A stretch of 64,000 nucleotides of DNA from Paragordius varius. Lineage: Eukaryota > Nematomorpha. The notes beneath the pieces are model-generated. The model ran no database searches. It was not told the DNA's origin and saw only the letters and a program-made list of their open reading frames with translations. The translations under genes and the position numbers were made by a program. The DNA is taken from contig OZ176052.1 in the NCBI GenBank assembly GCA_964247055.1, forward strand, positions 4,464,001 to 4,528,000, in the 5' to 3' direction. Shown here one piece after another: positions 26,779-37,816 of the stretch; position 1 is the first letter of the stretch, and every line of letters starts with the position of its first letter.

Positions 26779-27902
26779 CACTGGACAACGAATTTTTCTG
26801 CCATTCGAGTTTTTTGAATTTTCTGATATTTAGTATCATTTTAACAGAAAATCTGAAATAAAAATTATAACTCGTTGGAAGAATTTTGTATAATTTGATT
26901 TTTTTGATTATGCGCCCTCTTTATCAAAATTTTACTAAAAAATATTTTTCTTTCAAAATATACAAGTAATGCCGATTTGTAATATATCATTCGAAAGAGT
27001 AATAAAAACTCTATAAAATGCATACTAATTTGTATTACATCGACAGTTAATTTTGGACACAAAGAGCGACAAACGCGCGAAGCGAGAGCATTTTTTTAAA
27101 TTATTATATTTTTAAAGCTAATGGATGAAAATAGCTCAAACTTTGTTTAGATGGTGATGAATGTCCAAAAAAGATAACACAAGAAAGTTTTTTTGATTAA
27201 AACATTTTTTTATTGTTTTTATGTCACTCAAAACAGCCATTTTTAAGTTTTTTGTTTTTTAAAAACTACCATCTCATCAATATTAATTTATTTTCTTTAT
27301 AATGCTGATAATTTCGAAATTTTAAAGATAAAAACAAAGTTTAAGGTATTTTTGATCTTTTTTAACCATTATGTAATAAATATACAGTTATAACTATGCA
27401 TTTTAGTATCCACTAGGTAAAATATTTATGATAATAATAATTTTTATTAAAAAGCAAGCCAAAAGCTTTTTCGAACATTTTTTTTAAATTAGATACTAAT
27501 ATAACCCTAATAATTATATTAAAATAATTTATATGATTTTCAAATTAGTTTGTCTGTGAAAATTCTTGACTTATCTAAGGATCGAAAATTTCGAACATTT
27601 AAATCCAAATAACTTTTACATCCGATTGATTTAGATGACTTACTACCATTTAAAAGATGCAGTTTTTTGCGCTCTTTCGAATGATATAAAATACTTGGCT
27701 TCATATCTAAAACTTTTAATTTTCGAAATTTCGAGTTTTATGTTAAATCGGGGCCAAAAATTATCGATAACCTCTAATATAAAAAAATTCTTCCATGCTA
27801 GACCAATTTTCTTTTCAGATATACTAATTATGTACCTTAATGAAATAAATTTTAAATTTACAAGAATGGCAGTTAAAAAAAGTTAAAATTTGTTGTCTAG
27901 TG
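26779..27902. mobile_element. CACTA-like non-autonomous transposon beside the USP start
   Basis: Left end CACTGGACAACGAATTTT and inverted right end CACTAGACAACAAATTTT, flanked on both sides by TTA (26776-26778 and 27903-27905). CACT(A/G) termini with 3-bp duplications are the hallmark of EnSpm/CACTA elements. A subterminal inverted block (TCATTCGAAAGAG / CTCTTTCGAATGAT) adds support. No transposase is readable. It begins 177 bases upstream of the USP ATG, so USP promoter sequence may lie between them or inside the element. Confidence 0.7.
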
Positions 27903-28196
27903 TTATTTTGTAATTTTTTATTATATATTTTTTATATAGCGCAACATTTTTGGAGTATTTTATTCAAAAAAACCGTAATATTATTATTTAAAAAATTATT
28001 TTTACTGAAATATGATCTGAAAATACGCTTATAATCTAAAAAAGGACTATTTTATAAATGATAGCTTCCATTAGATTAGACGAGTTCCAAATACTTCATT
28101 GCCTCTGAAGATAGTTTCACACCCAAGCGATTTCAAACAATAACTTTAAAAGTCTTTTTCACCGTACTGAATTTAAAATATACATTCCAAAGGCAT

Positions 28197-28490
28197 TAAA
28201 CACTTCATTACCTTTTCACTTTTTTGTCCTAGTTTACCTTTTGGAAAGTTTTATATCCCGGAGCTCAATTTTGTAACTAAACTACCAATTTTGAAAAGTT
28301 ACTTAAGTTAAAATTTAATTAAACATTATATGTATTAAAAAAGCTTATTTCAGTTTGTGACTTTTAAGTTTAAAATAAGAACAGCTTGATTGAAACCTAC
28401 CTAATACTAAAAGGAGATCAAAATTATTTCAAATGTTAAAATTTTTTTTATATGCTTAAAGATTAAAAGAATCATATTTTTATCGGCTTA
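28197..28490. mobile_element. family B TTAA-type element, left-end fragment
   Basis: Starts after TTAA with ACACTTCATTACCTTTTCAC, then TTTGTCCTAGTTTACCTTTT and GTTTTATATCCCGGAGCTCA. The same words, inverted, end the copy at 39485-40314. The right part is missing or replaced by the family A cluster. Confidence 0.6.
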
Positions 28491-28493
28491 TCT

Positions 28494-31394
28494 TAACACT
28501 TCGATTAAAATTGGGGTATCTAAATACCCCAGACAATATTTAGGTTAAAATTTTCATAAAACTAATAAAAGAAACGGTCCCAATTTATATTTATGCTTCT
28601 ATCAATAAAAATTTTATAAAGAAGCCCAAATATTTAAATAAAATTTGGTTATGAAAAATAAGTTCCATATCAAACTATTTTGACGCCATTTTTTTACAAC
28701 ATCTCTGCACAATATCGTGTTTATTTGATTTTAACACTCCGATTCAAATTCGGGTATCTAAATACCCCAGACTAAATTTAATTTAATTTTTAAAAAAATA
28801 TTGGATGAAACGGTCCCAATTTAAATTTATGCTTCTATCCTAATAAAAATTATATAAATATGCCAAAATATTTAAATAAAATTTTGTTTTGAAAAAAAAG
28901 TTCCATGTCAAACTGCTTCGACGTCATTCTTTTTTAAAATTTTTGCAAAATATCGTCCTCATTTAATTTTAAGGGTAAAATTAAAGCTAATTTTTTATTT
29001 AAATTGCATCTAACATTGATAGAAATAGGAAAAAAAGTTTTAACACTTCGATTCAAATGGAGGTATCTAAATACCCCAGACTAAATTTAAATTAATATTT
29101 TTAAAAAAATACTGAAGAAAACGGTCCCAATTTAAATTTATGCTTCTATCCTGATATATATTATATAAATATGCCAAATAATCTTGATAAAATTCTGTTT
29201 TGAAAAAAAAAGCTCCATCTCAAACTACTTCGACGCCATTTTTATTTTACAAAATTTTTGCAAAATATCGTCTTTATTTAATTTTAAGGGTAAAACTAAA
29301 GCTAATTTTTTATATCAATTACATCTAACTTTGATAAAAAAAGAAAAAGCGGTTTAGTTAGTATAATTTTTCAATTTTACAATTTGACATATGTCACGTT
29401 GACGAAATTTTTACCTTTCGGTTTTAGCTAAAAATAAGTAATATCAACTATTTTTGAATAAAATTTTTTATATATTTCGGTTTATTAATGTTGGATAAGT
29501 GCAAAATTTTGCCATGGTTTCGATTCCTTCTATATTTTTTATTAATTTAATTTTAAACAGGCCTGGGGTATCCAACTACCCCAATTTGAATCGAAGAACT
29601 AAAATGAATGTGTTGTATCCAAGTGTTTATATTGTATTATTTTTTAATTTTACCATTGCACACATGTCACGTTGACTAAATTTGTACGTTTCGGTTTTAG
29701 CTTAAAATAAGTAATATCAAGTATTTTTGAATAAATTTTTTTATATACTTCGGTTTATTAACACTTCGATTCAAATTGGGGTATCTAAATACCCAAGACT
29801 AAATTTGAGTTAGAATTTTTAAAAAAAAAACTACTGAAAGAAACGGTCCCAATTTAAATTTATGCTTCTATCCTAATGAAAATTATATAAATATGCCAAA
29901 ATATTTCAATAAAATTTTGTTTTGAAAAAAAAGTTCCATGTCAAACTACTTCGCAGCCATTTTTATTTTACAAAACTTTTGCAAAATAACTTCATCATTT
30001 AATTTTAAGGGTAAAATTAAAGCTAAATTTTTATTTAAATTACATCTAACATTGATAGAAATAGAAAAAGCTGTTTATTTTGTAAAATTTTTCAAATTTA
30101 CCATTGCACGCATGTCACGTTGACTAAATTTTTACCTTTCGGTTTTAGCTTAAAATAAATAATATCAAGTATTTCTGAAAAAAATTAGTTATATATTTCG
30201 GTTTATTAATGTTATATAGGTGCAAGATTTTGCCATGGTTTCGATTCCTTCCATATTTAAAGAATTTAATTTTAAACAAGCTTGGGGTATTTAACTACCC
30301 CAATTTAAATCGAAGGACTAAAATAAATGTGTTGTTTCCAAGTGTTAATGTTATATAAGTGCAAAATTTCGCCATGGTTTCTTCCTTCCATATTTTTTTA
30401 AGAATTTAATTTTAAACAGCCCCGGGGTATCCATCTACCCCAATTTGAATCGAATGACTGTAATGAATGTGTTGTTTCCAAGTGTTAAAGCTAAAATGAA
30501 AGCTAATTTTTTATTTCACACTCCGATTCGAATTGGGGTATCGAAATACCCCAGAAAATATTTAAGTTGAAATTTTTACAAAACTAATGAAAGAAACGGT
30601 CCCAATTTATATTTATGCTTCTATTATTAAAATTCTATAAAGAAGCCCAAATATTTAAATAAAATTTGGTTTAGAAAAAAATACTATATCAAACTACTTC
30701 GACGCCTTTTTATTTTACAAAATTTTTGCAAAATATCGTCTTTATTTAATGGGTAAAATTAAAGCTAATTTTTATTTACATATAATATTGAAAGAAATAG
30801 AAAAAGCGATTTATTTTGTATTATTTTTCAATTTTACCATTGCACACATGTCACGTTGACTAAATTTTTACCTTTCGGTTTTAGCTTAAAATAAGTAATA
30901 TCAAGTATTTTTAATTAATATTTTTTATATATTTCTGTTTAATGTTATATAAGTGGAAAATTTTGCCATGGTTTCGATTCCTTCCATATTTTTTAAAAAA
31001 TTTGATTTTAAACAGGCCTGGGCTATTTATCTACCCCAATTTGAAGCGAAGGACTAAAATGAATATGATGTATCCAATTGTTTCACATCTGGCATTGATA
31101 AAAACAGAAAAAGTGGTTAATTTTGAATTATTTTTGAATTTAGCTTATGTACACTTGTCATGTTGACTGATTTTTTACCTTGAGATTTTACATAAAAATA
31201 AGTAATATCAAGTATTTTTGAATGAAATATTCTATATATTTCGGTACATTAATGTTATAAATGTGCGAATTTTTGCCATGGTTTCAATTCATTCCATATT
31301 TTTTGAATCATTTAAATTTAAACAGACCTGGGGTATCCAACTACCCCAATTTGAATCGAAGGACTGAAATGGATGTGTTGAATCCAAGTGTTAA
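28494..31394. repeat. cluster of family A TTAA MITEs, nested and truncated
   Basis: At least six members. Left-end-only pieces start near 28494 and 28737; near-complete copies are 29044-29625 and 29762-30344; further left and right ends lie at 30347-30486, 30521-31090 and 31091-31394. Left ends read CACTTCGATTCAAATTGGGG and then TATCTAAATACCCC, a small hairpin. Right ends read CCTGGGGTATCCAACTACCC, then AATTTGAATCGAAGGACT and GTTGTATCCAAGTG. Each full copy is about 580 bp and non-coding. Short ORFs inside are fragments without family resemblance. Confidence 0.85.
29762..30344. mobile_element. complete family A MITE inserted in another copy
   Basis: Flanked by TTAA at 29758-29761 and 30345-30348. 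The host sequence on the left (TTTCGGTTTA-like, then TTAA) continues on the right as TGTTATATAAGTGCAAAAT, exactly the order seen uninterrupted in other members (ATTAATGTTATATAAGTG). This is direct evidence of insertion with TTAA duplication, as piggyBac-type transposases produce. Terminal inverted repeats are CACTTcgATTCAAATTGGGG and CACTTGGAAACAACAC. Confidence 0.85.
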
Positions 31395-33202
31395 ATACTT
31401 TTAAAGATATTCAAATTTTCAATTATTGTGGGATATAAAGCCACCCAAAAGGTAGAAGATGTTAATAATATTTTAGCAAAAACAATAAAAATAATGGTAC
31501 AACTCCTAAGCTCTGGGATAAAAAGACGTTCCAATATTCGTCTTCAACAATTGAAAAGATATTGTATTTAATTAAAAATGACTGTTAAATTATGAATTTA
31601 TTTTATGTATACTTCATTTAGTTTTGTCGGAGAAATTAAGGATATATAATATTGGGCAAAATTCAAAATCATTTTATTTTAACCCATTATATTATATTTT
31701 TTTCTTCAAACTTACAACCGCATTTTTGTTCAAAAAACTAGGAAATAAAAGTAAATAATGATTAAGATTAAAATTATTTACTAATAAATCTGCTTGATTA
31801 CATTTTGACAAACTGCTATTTTTTTGAATGGTTTGGGTGCATTTTTCTGGTAATTTAATATATATGTATATAATTTAATTATATATTAACAAAAACAACT
31901 CTCATAAAGTATTTGTACAAGTTTTATATGAGCACAATTCAGAAGAGAAATCCATCTATAAAATAACGTAAAAGTTATAAAGTCAACCCATTTTCACAAT
32001 CTAAAAGCTGTTTTAGGAAATTTTGCCAATCCAATATTTTTATAATCATTATATGGCCAATTAAGTCAATCACAGGATCATTTTGTTTACCATAGCCTTC
32101 TTAATAGATAACAATTAAGATATGAAACTGGCTGAAAAATTCAAAAACTAACTTAGTATCAAAACGAAATCCAATATAATTTAAATTTCATTTAAAACCA
32201 ATAGAATTAATATTTTTTTTAGCTTTTACCATTTATTACAAATTACCCACTATGAATTTTAAGGTCTTAATAAATGAACGTATATAATTTATGTCATGAC
32301 CTATAAGATTATTCCTTTAACATAGAAATTAACGCAAACGTTTATCATATTTTATTCAATAATTTCCGTTTGTAACCGTAAAATAAAAGCGGTTATTGAT
32401 GGCCGTTGAATTTTAGCTGGCATGAAGGATCAAAATATTGGATTATTTTGCAAATACAACACTTAATTATATTAATTAAATCATGGTAGGGATAAAAATT
32501 AGTGTTAAGCGTTACGTGTGAGTACCGTCGATAACCGAAAACATTTATTTTCCATAATTACTGTCTGCTCTGATAATTAGTTTTGCCCTAGCCTAAAATA
32601 AATTATTTTATTTAAAGAGTAAAATTAGCTAATCTGAATTGTCAACCAATTAATTTTTTTACCAACTAATCAGTATCCTATTTTATAATATATATATATA
32701 TATATATATATTCCACAAAAACCATTTCAAACCATAAATAATATATTTTTAAATGTCAAAAAATCAGGCTGATTGACACAATTGACTCCGCAATTCAAAT
32801 TTTTAAAATCATCCAAGTTTTGAATGATAATCGCATTAAACTGTGGAAATTTAAAACTCTTATTTTCAAACCTGTTTTTTGAATGAATTAATCATGAAAT
32901 AACTTGGAAATAGCATCTATTCCTAAATGAAAGGGGAATACAGTCTAATTAATTTGTTTAGAAGAGTTAATTAATAAAGAAAACACGTAGGCTATAAATA
33001 TTTCTAATATTTTTCAAAAATTTAACTGTAATCGTATCAATAAAATATTGGCTGATACATTTAAATATTTATAATATTCATTTATTTATTGTAAATTATA
33101 ATGGTACATTTGGTGACTATATAATTTTTGAGGCTTTTTTTATAAATTATTTTAAGCTTTTATACAAAATATGTTTGTAATGTAACTTTATTTGGTTATA
33201 AA
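31395..33202. other. gene-free stretch downstream of the GPCR
   Basis: AT-rich. A fragment at about 31420-31470 (GGGATATAAAGCCACCCAAAAGG, in part) belongs to the family B termini. A (TA)n tract is at about 32686-32711. TTTATTTATTG at 33079-33089 gives AATAAA on the minus strand, a possible poly(A) signal for the GPCR transcript. Nothing else was recognised. Confidence 0.45.
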
Positions 33203-34726
33203 TTATTGACCGCAAAAGCTTTTAAATGAATGCACACACCATAATGTCGTTTCCCTACAGAGTTTCCTAAAATTGTGATTGAATATCAAAAATATGTAAA
33301 ATGATACACAGTGACCCGCTAAATTCAATAAATTTGTGATGACCAACGAATCTCGAAACCGACAATCAACGCTTTCCATGAATTGACACCTAACTTTGTT
33401 AAAAATGCTGGTTATAATAGCTTGTGGAATTTCACATATCAAAAAATTTATCATAATGGTTATTTGCAATACAGTGGCTTTGGCCTCCTCACCCTTTATC
33501 ACATTCGATTCAAGGGAATTATGTTTTGTGTTTTGGAATATTGATTCATTTCCATTATTCCTGTTGTTATATGAAGGGTTGGAAGTCGTTCTAAAGTTTA
33601 ATAAAAATTGTTTGTTACGATAATACATCCTATGCTCCACAATTATAAAATAGCTTAGAATAGCGATTGTTATAATTGGAATTCCAACCACCAAAACCTC
33701 TCTTATGGCCTCAAACAAAGTAAAAGCTTGAGTTAGGGATATGGGTGTTCCATTTATGAGTAAATATCCACTATAAACATTTTTTGTGTACCAAAATTGA
33801 TTAGAGCCCTTATTATTACCATTATGATGGTACAAGTAGGTCGTGTTTGAATACTTGAATGATTCTACAAATCTCCAAAACTTGGTATCATTTCTGCGTC
33901 CAATCTTTTGTAACATTACGATTTTCTCGATGTAACCAGTGTGGAACCAAAATACAGTTGTACTTTCCATAACAGTTGATATTACAATAATGACAACACA
34001 AGCTATATAAGCTGTTTTGGATGTGGCATAGGTTTTATATCTAAACGGTAATTTTAATGCTATAAATCGATCAACAGTCATGGCTAAAATCAAGCCGATA
34101 GAAATTTTAGAGAATATATTCCGCAATGGGAACTCGGCTTTAGCCAAGAATTCTGTGAATTCCAACGTCCTCATAAACTTTGTATGGACAAAAGCGCCCC
34201 AATAATTTAATATTGGCCATGGGATGATAGTTAAACAAAAAACGAAATTCGTTAAAGCCAAAAATTCGGCATACAATGTGGTGGCCATTACTTTTTGTTT
34301 AGAAGCTGATGTTCCTTTTCTGCGTTTATTTGCTGCAAATAAACGCTTGAGACCCGATTTTATCTTCATATGAAGTAAATGTTTTATTATTTCTTCTTTT
34401 CGGCTTAATCGCAGTTTAGGATGTCTCCCTGCATTTTGCGATATATTGGTCGCCACATTTATATTCCCGTATCCGAGATATGGTATATCTTTTATTGTGT
34501 TTAATGTATCTTTTCCTTTAATTTGTTTTCGTAACGTCTGGTTTGTTTCGTCCGATTTAATTTTGCGAGAATATCGGAAAGCAATATACATAAATAGATT
34601 ACCAAATAACCCCAAAAGTGTGAGTATGGGTGATATAAAGCAATACGCTATAATTTCTGATGTTAGTGCAAAAAAACCGATAACTGTAGAATTTAAATTA
34701 TTATGGTTGTTTTCAGTAAAATTCAT
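33203..34726 (-). CDS. rhodopsin-class GPCR, FMRFamide-receptor-like, single exon
   Basis: 507 residues in one uninterrupted frame with seven hydrophobic segments: TM1 about 17-50 (GLFGN, Asn43), TM2 149-172, TM3 199-222 ending DRF (219-221) and FIALKLPFRY, TM4 237-262, TM5 341-364, TM6 418-441 (CEIP, Pro434), TM7 460-483 and a helix-8-like FNHNFRKLC. N-terminal sequons NFT and NST fit an outside N-terminus. It probably binds a neuropeptide and signals through G proteins at the plasma membrane. Oddities: intracellular loop 1 has about 97 basic and polar residues where 6-10 are usual; the TM3 and loop-2 cysteines of the standard disulfide are absent; TM7 lacks NPxxY. The GPCR call is firm; the FMRFamide-like label is tentative. 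Confidence 0.85.
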   Translation of the reverse strand: MNFTENNHNNLNSTVIGFFALTSEIIAYCFISPILTLLGLFGNLFMYIAFRYSRKIKSDETNQTLRKQIKGKDTLNTIKDIPYLGYGNINVATNISQNAGRHPKLRLSRKEEIIKHLLHMKIKSGLKRLFAANKRRKGTSASKQKVMATTLYAEFLALTNFVFCLTIIPWPILNYWGAFVHTKFMRTLEFTEFLAKAEFPLRNIFSKISIGLILAMTVDRFIALKLPFRYKTYATSKTAYIACVVIIVISTVMESTTVFWFHTGYIEKIVMLQKIGRRNDTKFWRFVESFKYSNTTYLYHHNGNNKGSNQFWYTKNVYSGYLLINGTPISLTQAFTLFEAIREVLVVGIPIITIAILSYFIIVEHRMYYRNKQFLLNFRTTSNPSYNNRNNGNESIFQNTKHNSLESNVIKGEEAKATVLQITIMINFLICEIPQAIITSIFNKVRCQFMESVDCRFRDSLVITNLLNLAGHCVSFYIFLIFNHNFRKLCRETTLWCVHSFKSFCGQ

Positions 34727-34739
34727 TTTTATCGGTTAA

Positions 34740-36117
34740 GATCTGTTTTACAACAGTTTATATAATAAAAAACATGGTACGTTCCCTGGGAATGTTTATT
34801 GTCATTGAAAACTTTAACCAAAAAAATATGAGTTAAGATCAAAAAGACACTATTATATTTTTATATTTTATTTGCAAGGGATGCCACCTTTGAATTAGTG
34901 TCAAAAATTTAATTTGCACTTATATCAATGATAAAAGTTGGTGGTGTTTTAAATGCAATTATAATTTTATTTCATCAGTGACCTCTGTATGTTTAGGTTG
35001 ATGGATAGTGGATAAAGTAGCGGAATAAAGCTAACTTATAAATAAATTTATATATTTTTGATGTCATTGTTTAATTAAAACCACGCCTTCCTAAAAAGTT
35101 TTCGTTGAATTTTTAAAACTTTTAGGAGTTTGATAATAAATAATTAATATTAATATATTTATTAAGTAGGATTTTTAAGCTGTTATTAGTTCGGTTTTCG
35201 AAACAAATATATACAAGCTTTTTCTAAACATTTAAATCTTATTATTTCCGATTTCACATAATAAAAAGGTATTAGGATTATCATGCTTTTGGTTTTGGGC
35301 CTTACTTCACTTTTTTGGAAAATTACTGCATATTAATAAATTATTTTTGGTAAGAACTGAATGCTTCATTCCAAACACCCTAAGCTATATTTATAAAGGA
35401 AAACGATATTTTCCTTAAATTTTAATTTGCATTTTTGGCCCTGGGAGATGCCGATGTTTCGCGATAATAACTTACTTATTCGATTGAAGTGTTAATAATC
35501 TTGACCATTATCTTATATATAATATTATATTCATAAAAGTGGCTTTCTACCGTTTTCAGAATGCTTCAGCTGTAATACGACCAATCAAAACTTTGTTAAA
35601 AATTAAAAAAAAAATTTTTGTGAAATATTTTTGATGTCTCAATCTAGCTATATATACTATAATTTTTAATTGCAAATTAACGTTTTTTTGGTATAATTAA
35701 AAAAAGTTGTTTAGACAAGGCATTGAGATTTTTGGAGCCCAATCTAATTTTTTAAAAATCATATTTTTATTATCATTTTGGAATGAAGCGCTAAATTAAA
35801 ATCAAATAAATGGGCCTTTTTTAACTCTTCGACATGGAGGAATTACATGACTTGTAAGGTCCATAACTAAATCCACTATATAAGATATGTTTCATCAACA
35901 TATTTTTTATTCCCCCTGTTTCAATAAAAATATCCGAAGAAAAAAAGTTGTTTTTATATTAAAGGTGTTTATTTTAAATGATATAATCACTGAACACTGA
36001 ATCGGGGGCTAAACATTATCCTGATCAAATATGCATACATTGGTAAATAAATGCATCAGGAACCTTATGGTGCTTTTTGTTTGGGGCTTATGAATGTTCA
36101 AAAAAAATTATGCTTAA
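34740..36117. other. gene-free stretch upstream of the GPCR
   Basis: No ORF of interest. It should include the GPCR promoter next to 34740. From about 35280 onward there are decayed repeat pieces (GCTTTTGGTTTTGGGCCTTA; AATGCTTCATTCC) that recur near 36060, 39180-39280, 41390, 56030-56140 and 62705, a third dispersed repeat I could not delimit. Confidence 0.45.
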
Positions 36118-36586
36118 CACTATATTAGCTTTTGGGGAAGTTTTATATCCCAGAGCGATTTAAAATTTGAATATATCTTAAATAGTAATTAAGATAATAG
36201 GCCAAATTCTTTTCACTTTTTTGTCCGCGATGACATATTAATGTAGTTTAATACCCCAGAGCTCAATCTTGTAAAAAACTATTGTGTACGTTATTTATTT
36301 AAATTTAAATATAAAACTCCTGTAATAGATAAAAATGCTTTTATTGAGTTTTATAACTTCGAGAGTCTAAAATTTAGACAGCTCCAAAACCCGATTCAAC
36401 AAAACAGATGTTTTAAAATATATTAATAAATATGTTTGTTCTGTAAATTGCAACTTGAAAGCGCTTTTTAGTTAATTTACATTATCAAACCATAATAAAC
36501 ATTTTAATGGTAATTAACGGATTGGTTATGTTTTGTAATAACAGTTGTTAAAATCCGTAATATAACGATAAAGGATAATTAAATAT

Positions 36587-36797
36587 AATTAAATGAAATT
36601 ATAAATAGAAATTATAAACGATATGTAAAACCCTTCGTCAATAGTAATCGCAGACTAGTTTCGTGCTTGTTAGCACTCATCAGTACGACACAACTATTTG
36701 ACTTGGGGTTTTTACATATGGATTTCAGTCTGCGATTACTATTGACGAAGGGTTTCACATATCGTTTATAATTTCTATTTATAATTTCATTTAATTA
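36587..36797. repeat. 211-bp palindrome with 70-bp arms around a ribozyme
   Basis: Left arm 36587-36656 (TAATTAAATGAAATTATAAA ... AATCGCAGACT) and right arm 36727-36797 are near-identical inverted copies differing by a base or two (GTAAAACCC versus GTGAAACCC). The 70-base loop holds the hammerhead core. The very low divergence between arms indicates a recent or conversion-maintained structure. Confidence 0.9.
36645..36690 (-). ncRNA. hammerhead ribozyme, type I with minimal stem III
   Basis: Minus strand, 5' to 3': stem I strand GTCGTA (36689-36684), CTGATGA core (36683-36677), stem II GTGCT-AACA-AGCAC, GAAA core, then stem III AC-TA-GT and the cleavage triplet GTC (36655-36653), then stem I strand TGCGAT (36652-36647). 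Stem I pairs GTCGTA with TGCGAT (six pairs, two of them G-U). Every invariant core base of a hammerhead (CUGANGA, GAAA, UH at the site) is present. Cleavage is predicted between 36653 and 36652. Hammerheads with such short stem III are known from Penelope-like elements and retrozymes, where they cut repeat transcripts. The identification is by motif; activity is inferred. Confidence 0.88.
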
Positions 36798-37295
36798 CAT
36801 AATAAACATTTGTTTGCCTATATTATCAATTTATGATTTTAAGCAAAAAAATGCTGGCTAAAAGGTTTCAGACCAGAATTTTTTCGAATATACATTGTTT
36901 TAAAGGAAAAAATTTGTATTATACGCCTAAAAGCGTAAAGAGAGTATCATAAATTAGGCTTAAAACCTTAAATACTTTTTGAGATTTTAAGGTTTAAAAT
37001 CGCTCTGGAATACAAAACTACCCCAAAAGGTCATCAAGTGCTAATTGATCGTTGCCCGATATTTTAAAATGCAATTGGCGCACATTTTGTTAAATTAAAA
37101 AAAATTTTTGCCAAAAACTAAAGGATTAAAATATATGATGTACTTATATGTATATATATATATATATAAAGCAAAACAATTTATTTTAATGTTGGAGATG
37201 TGGGAATGGGTCTCAATTTTTTGCCCCATCTTAAAGGGTAATTCAATTCCGAAATTTCACAATTAATTTTTTTAATATGTGCAGGAGAAATTTGT

Positions 37296-37816
37296 TTAGC
37301 TTTTCGATACAAATTGGGAGTATTCAGTGACCACAAACTATATTAAGTTGTTAAAAATATACCGAAATAAAAGGTTCCAATTTAAATTTCTTCTATCCTA
37401 ATAAAAATTATATAAATAAGCGATAACAGTTAAAAATATTTTAGTTAAAAAAAAATCAATATTAAACTTCTTCAACGCCTTTTTAATTTTACGAAATTTT
37501 TGGAATGTATGGTGGTTACTCCCCGCTATAATTAAAGTTTAATTATTATTAAAGTATATCTTACATTAATATAAACAGAAAAAAGGTTTAAATTGAAGTA
37601 TTTTAATATTTAGTCAATCATGTCATGTTTAATTTTTTTCCCTTGATGCCATAAAATAAGGAATATTAAGTTTTTTAAATGAATGTTTTTGATATTTCGG
37701 TAGATCAATGACATATAAGTGCATTGCAATGGTTTTAATTTGTTCATTATTTTAAAAAGAGATCTTGAAAGACTCCAATTTGAATCCGAGGACTGTGATT
37801 GTGTTGTATACAAGTG
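37296..37816. mobile_element. diverged family A MITE
   Basis: Left TTCGATACAAATTGGGAGTA, interior shared with the other copies (AAATTTCTTCTATCCTAATA), right CCAATTTGAATCCGAGGACT and GTTGTATACAAGTG. More decayed than the 28-31 kb copies; TTAA flanks are no longer clear. Confidence 0.55.

Larger units (their letters stand above)
36118..37040. mobile_element. family B TTAA-type element carrying a palindrome
   Basis: After TTAA (36114-36117) the left end reads CACTATATTAGCTTTTGGGG and AGTTTTATATCCCAGAGCGA. The right end has TCGCTCTGGAATACAAAACT, ACCCCAAAAGG and ATCAAGTG, followed by CTAA. The two ends are inverted copies. The interior includes the 36587-36797 palindrome, so the ribozyme unit was inserted into, or carried by, this element. 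Confidence 0.7.

Noticed and set aside
29938-31166. Small frames of 60-75 residues within the 28-31 kb cluster
   Set aside because: They recur with the MITE copies on either strand, lack conserved residues and follow repeat borders, so they are non-coding.
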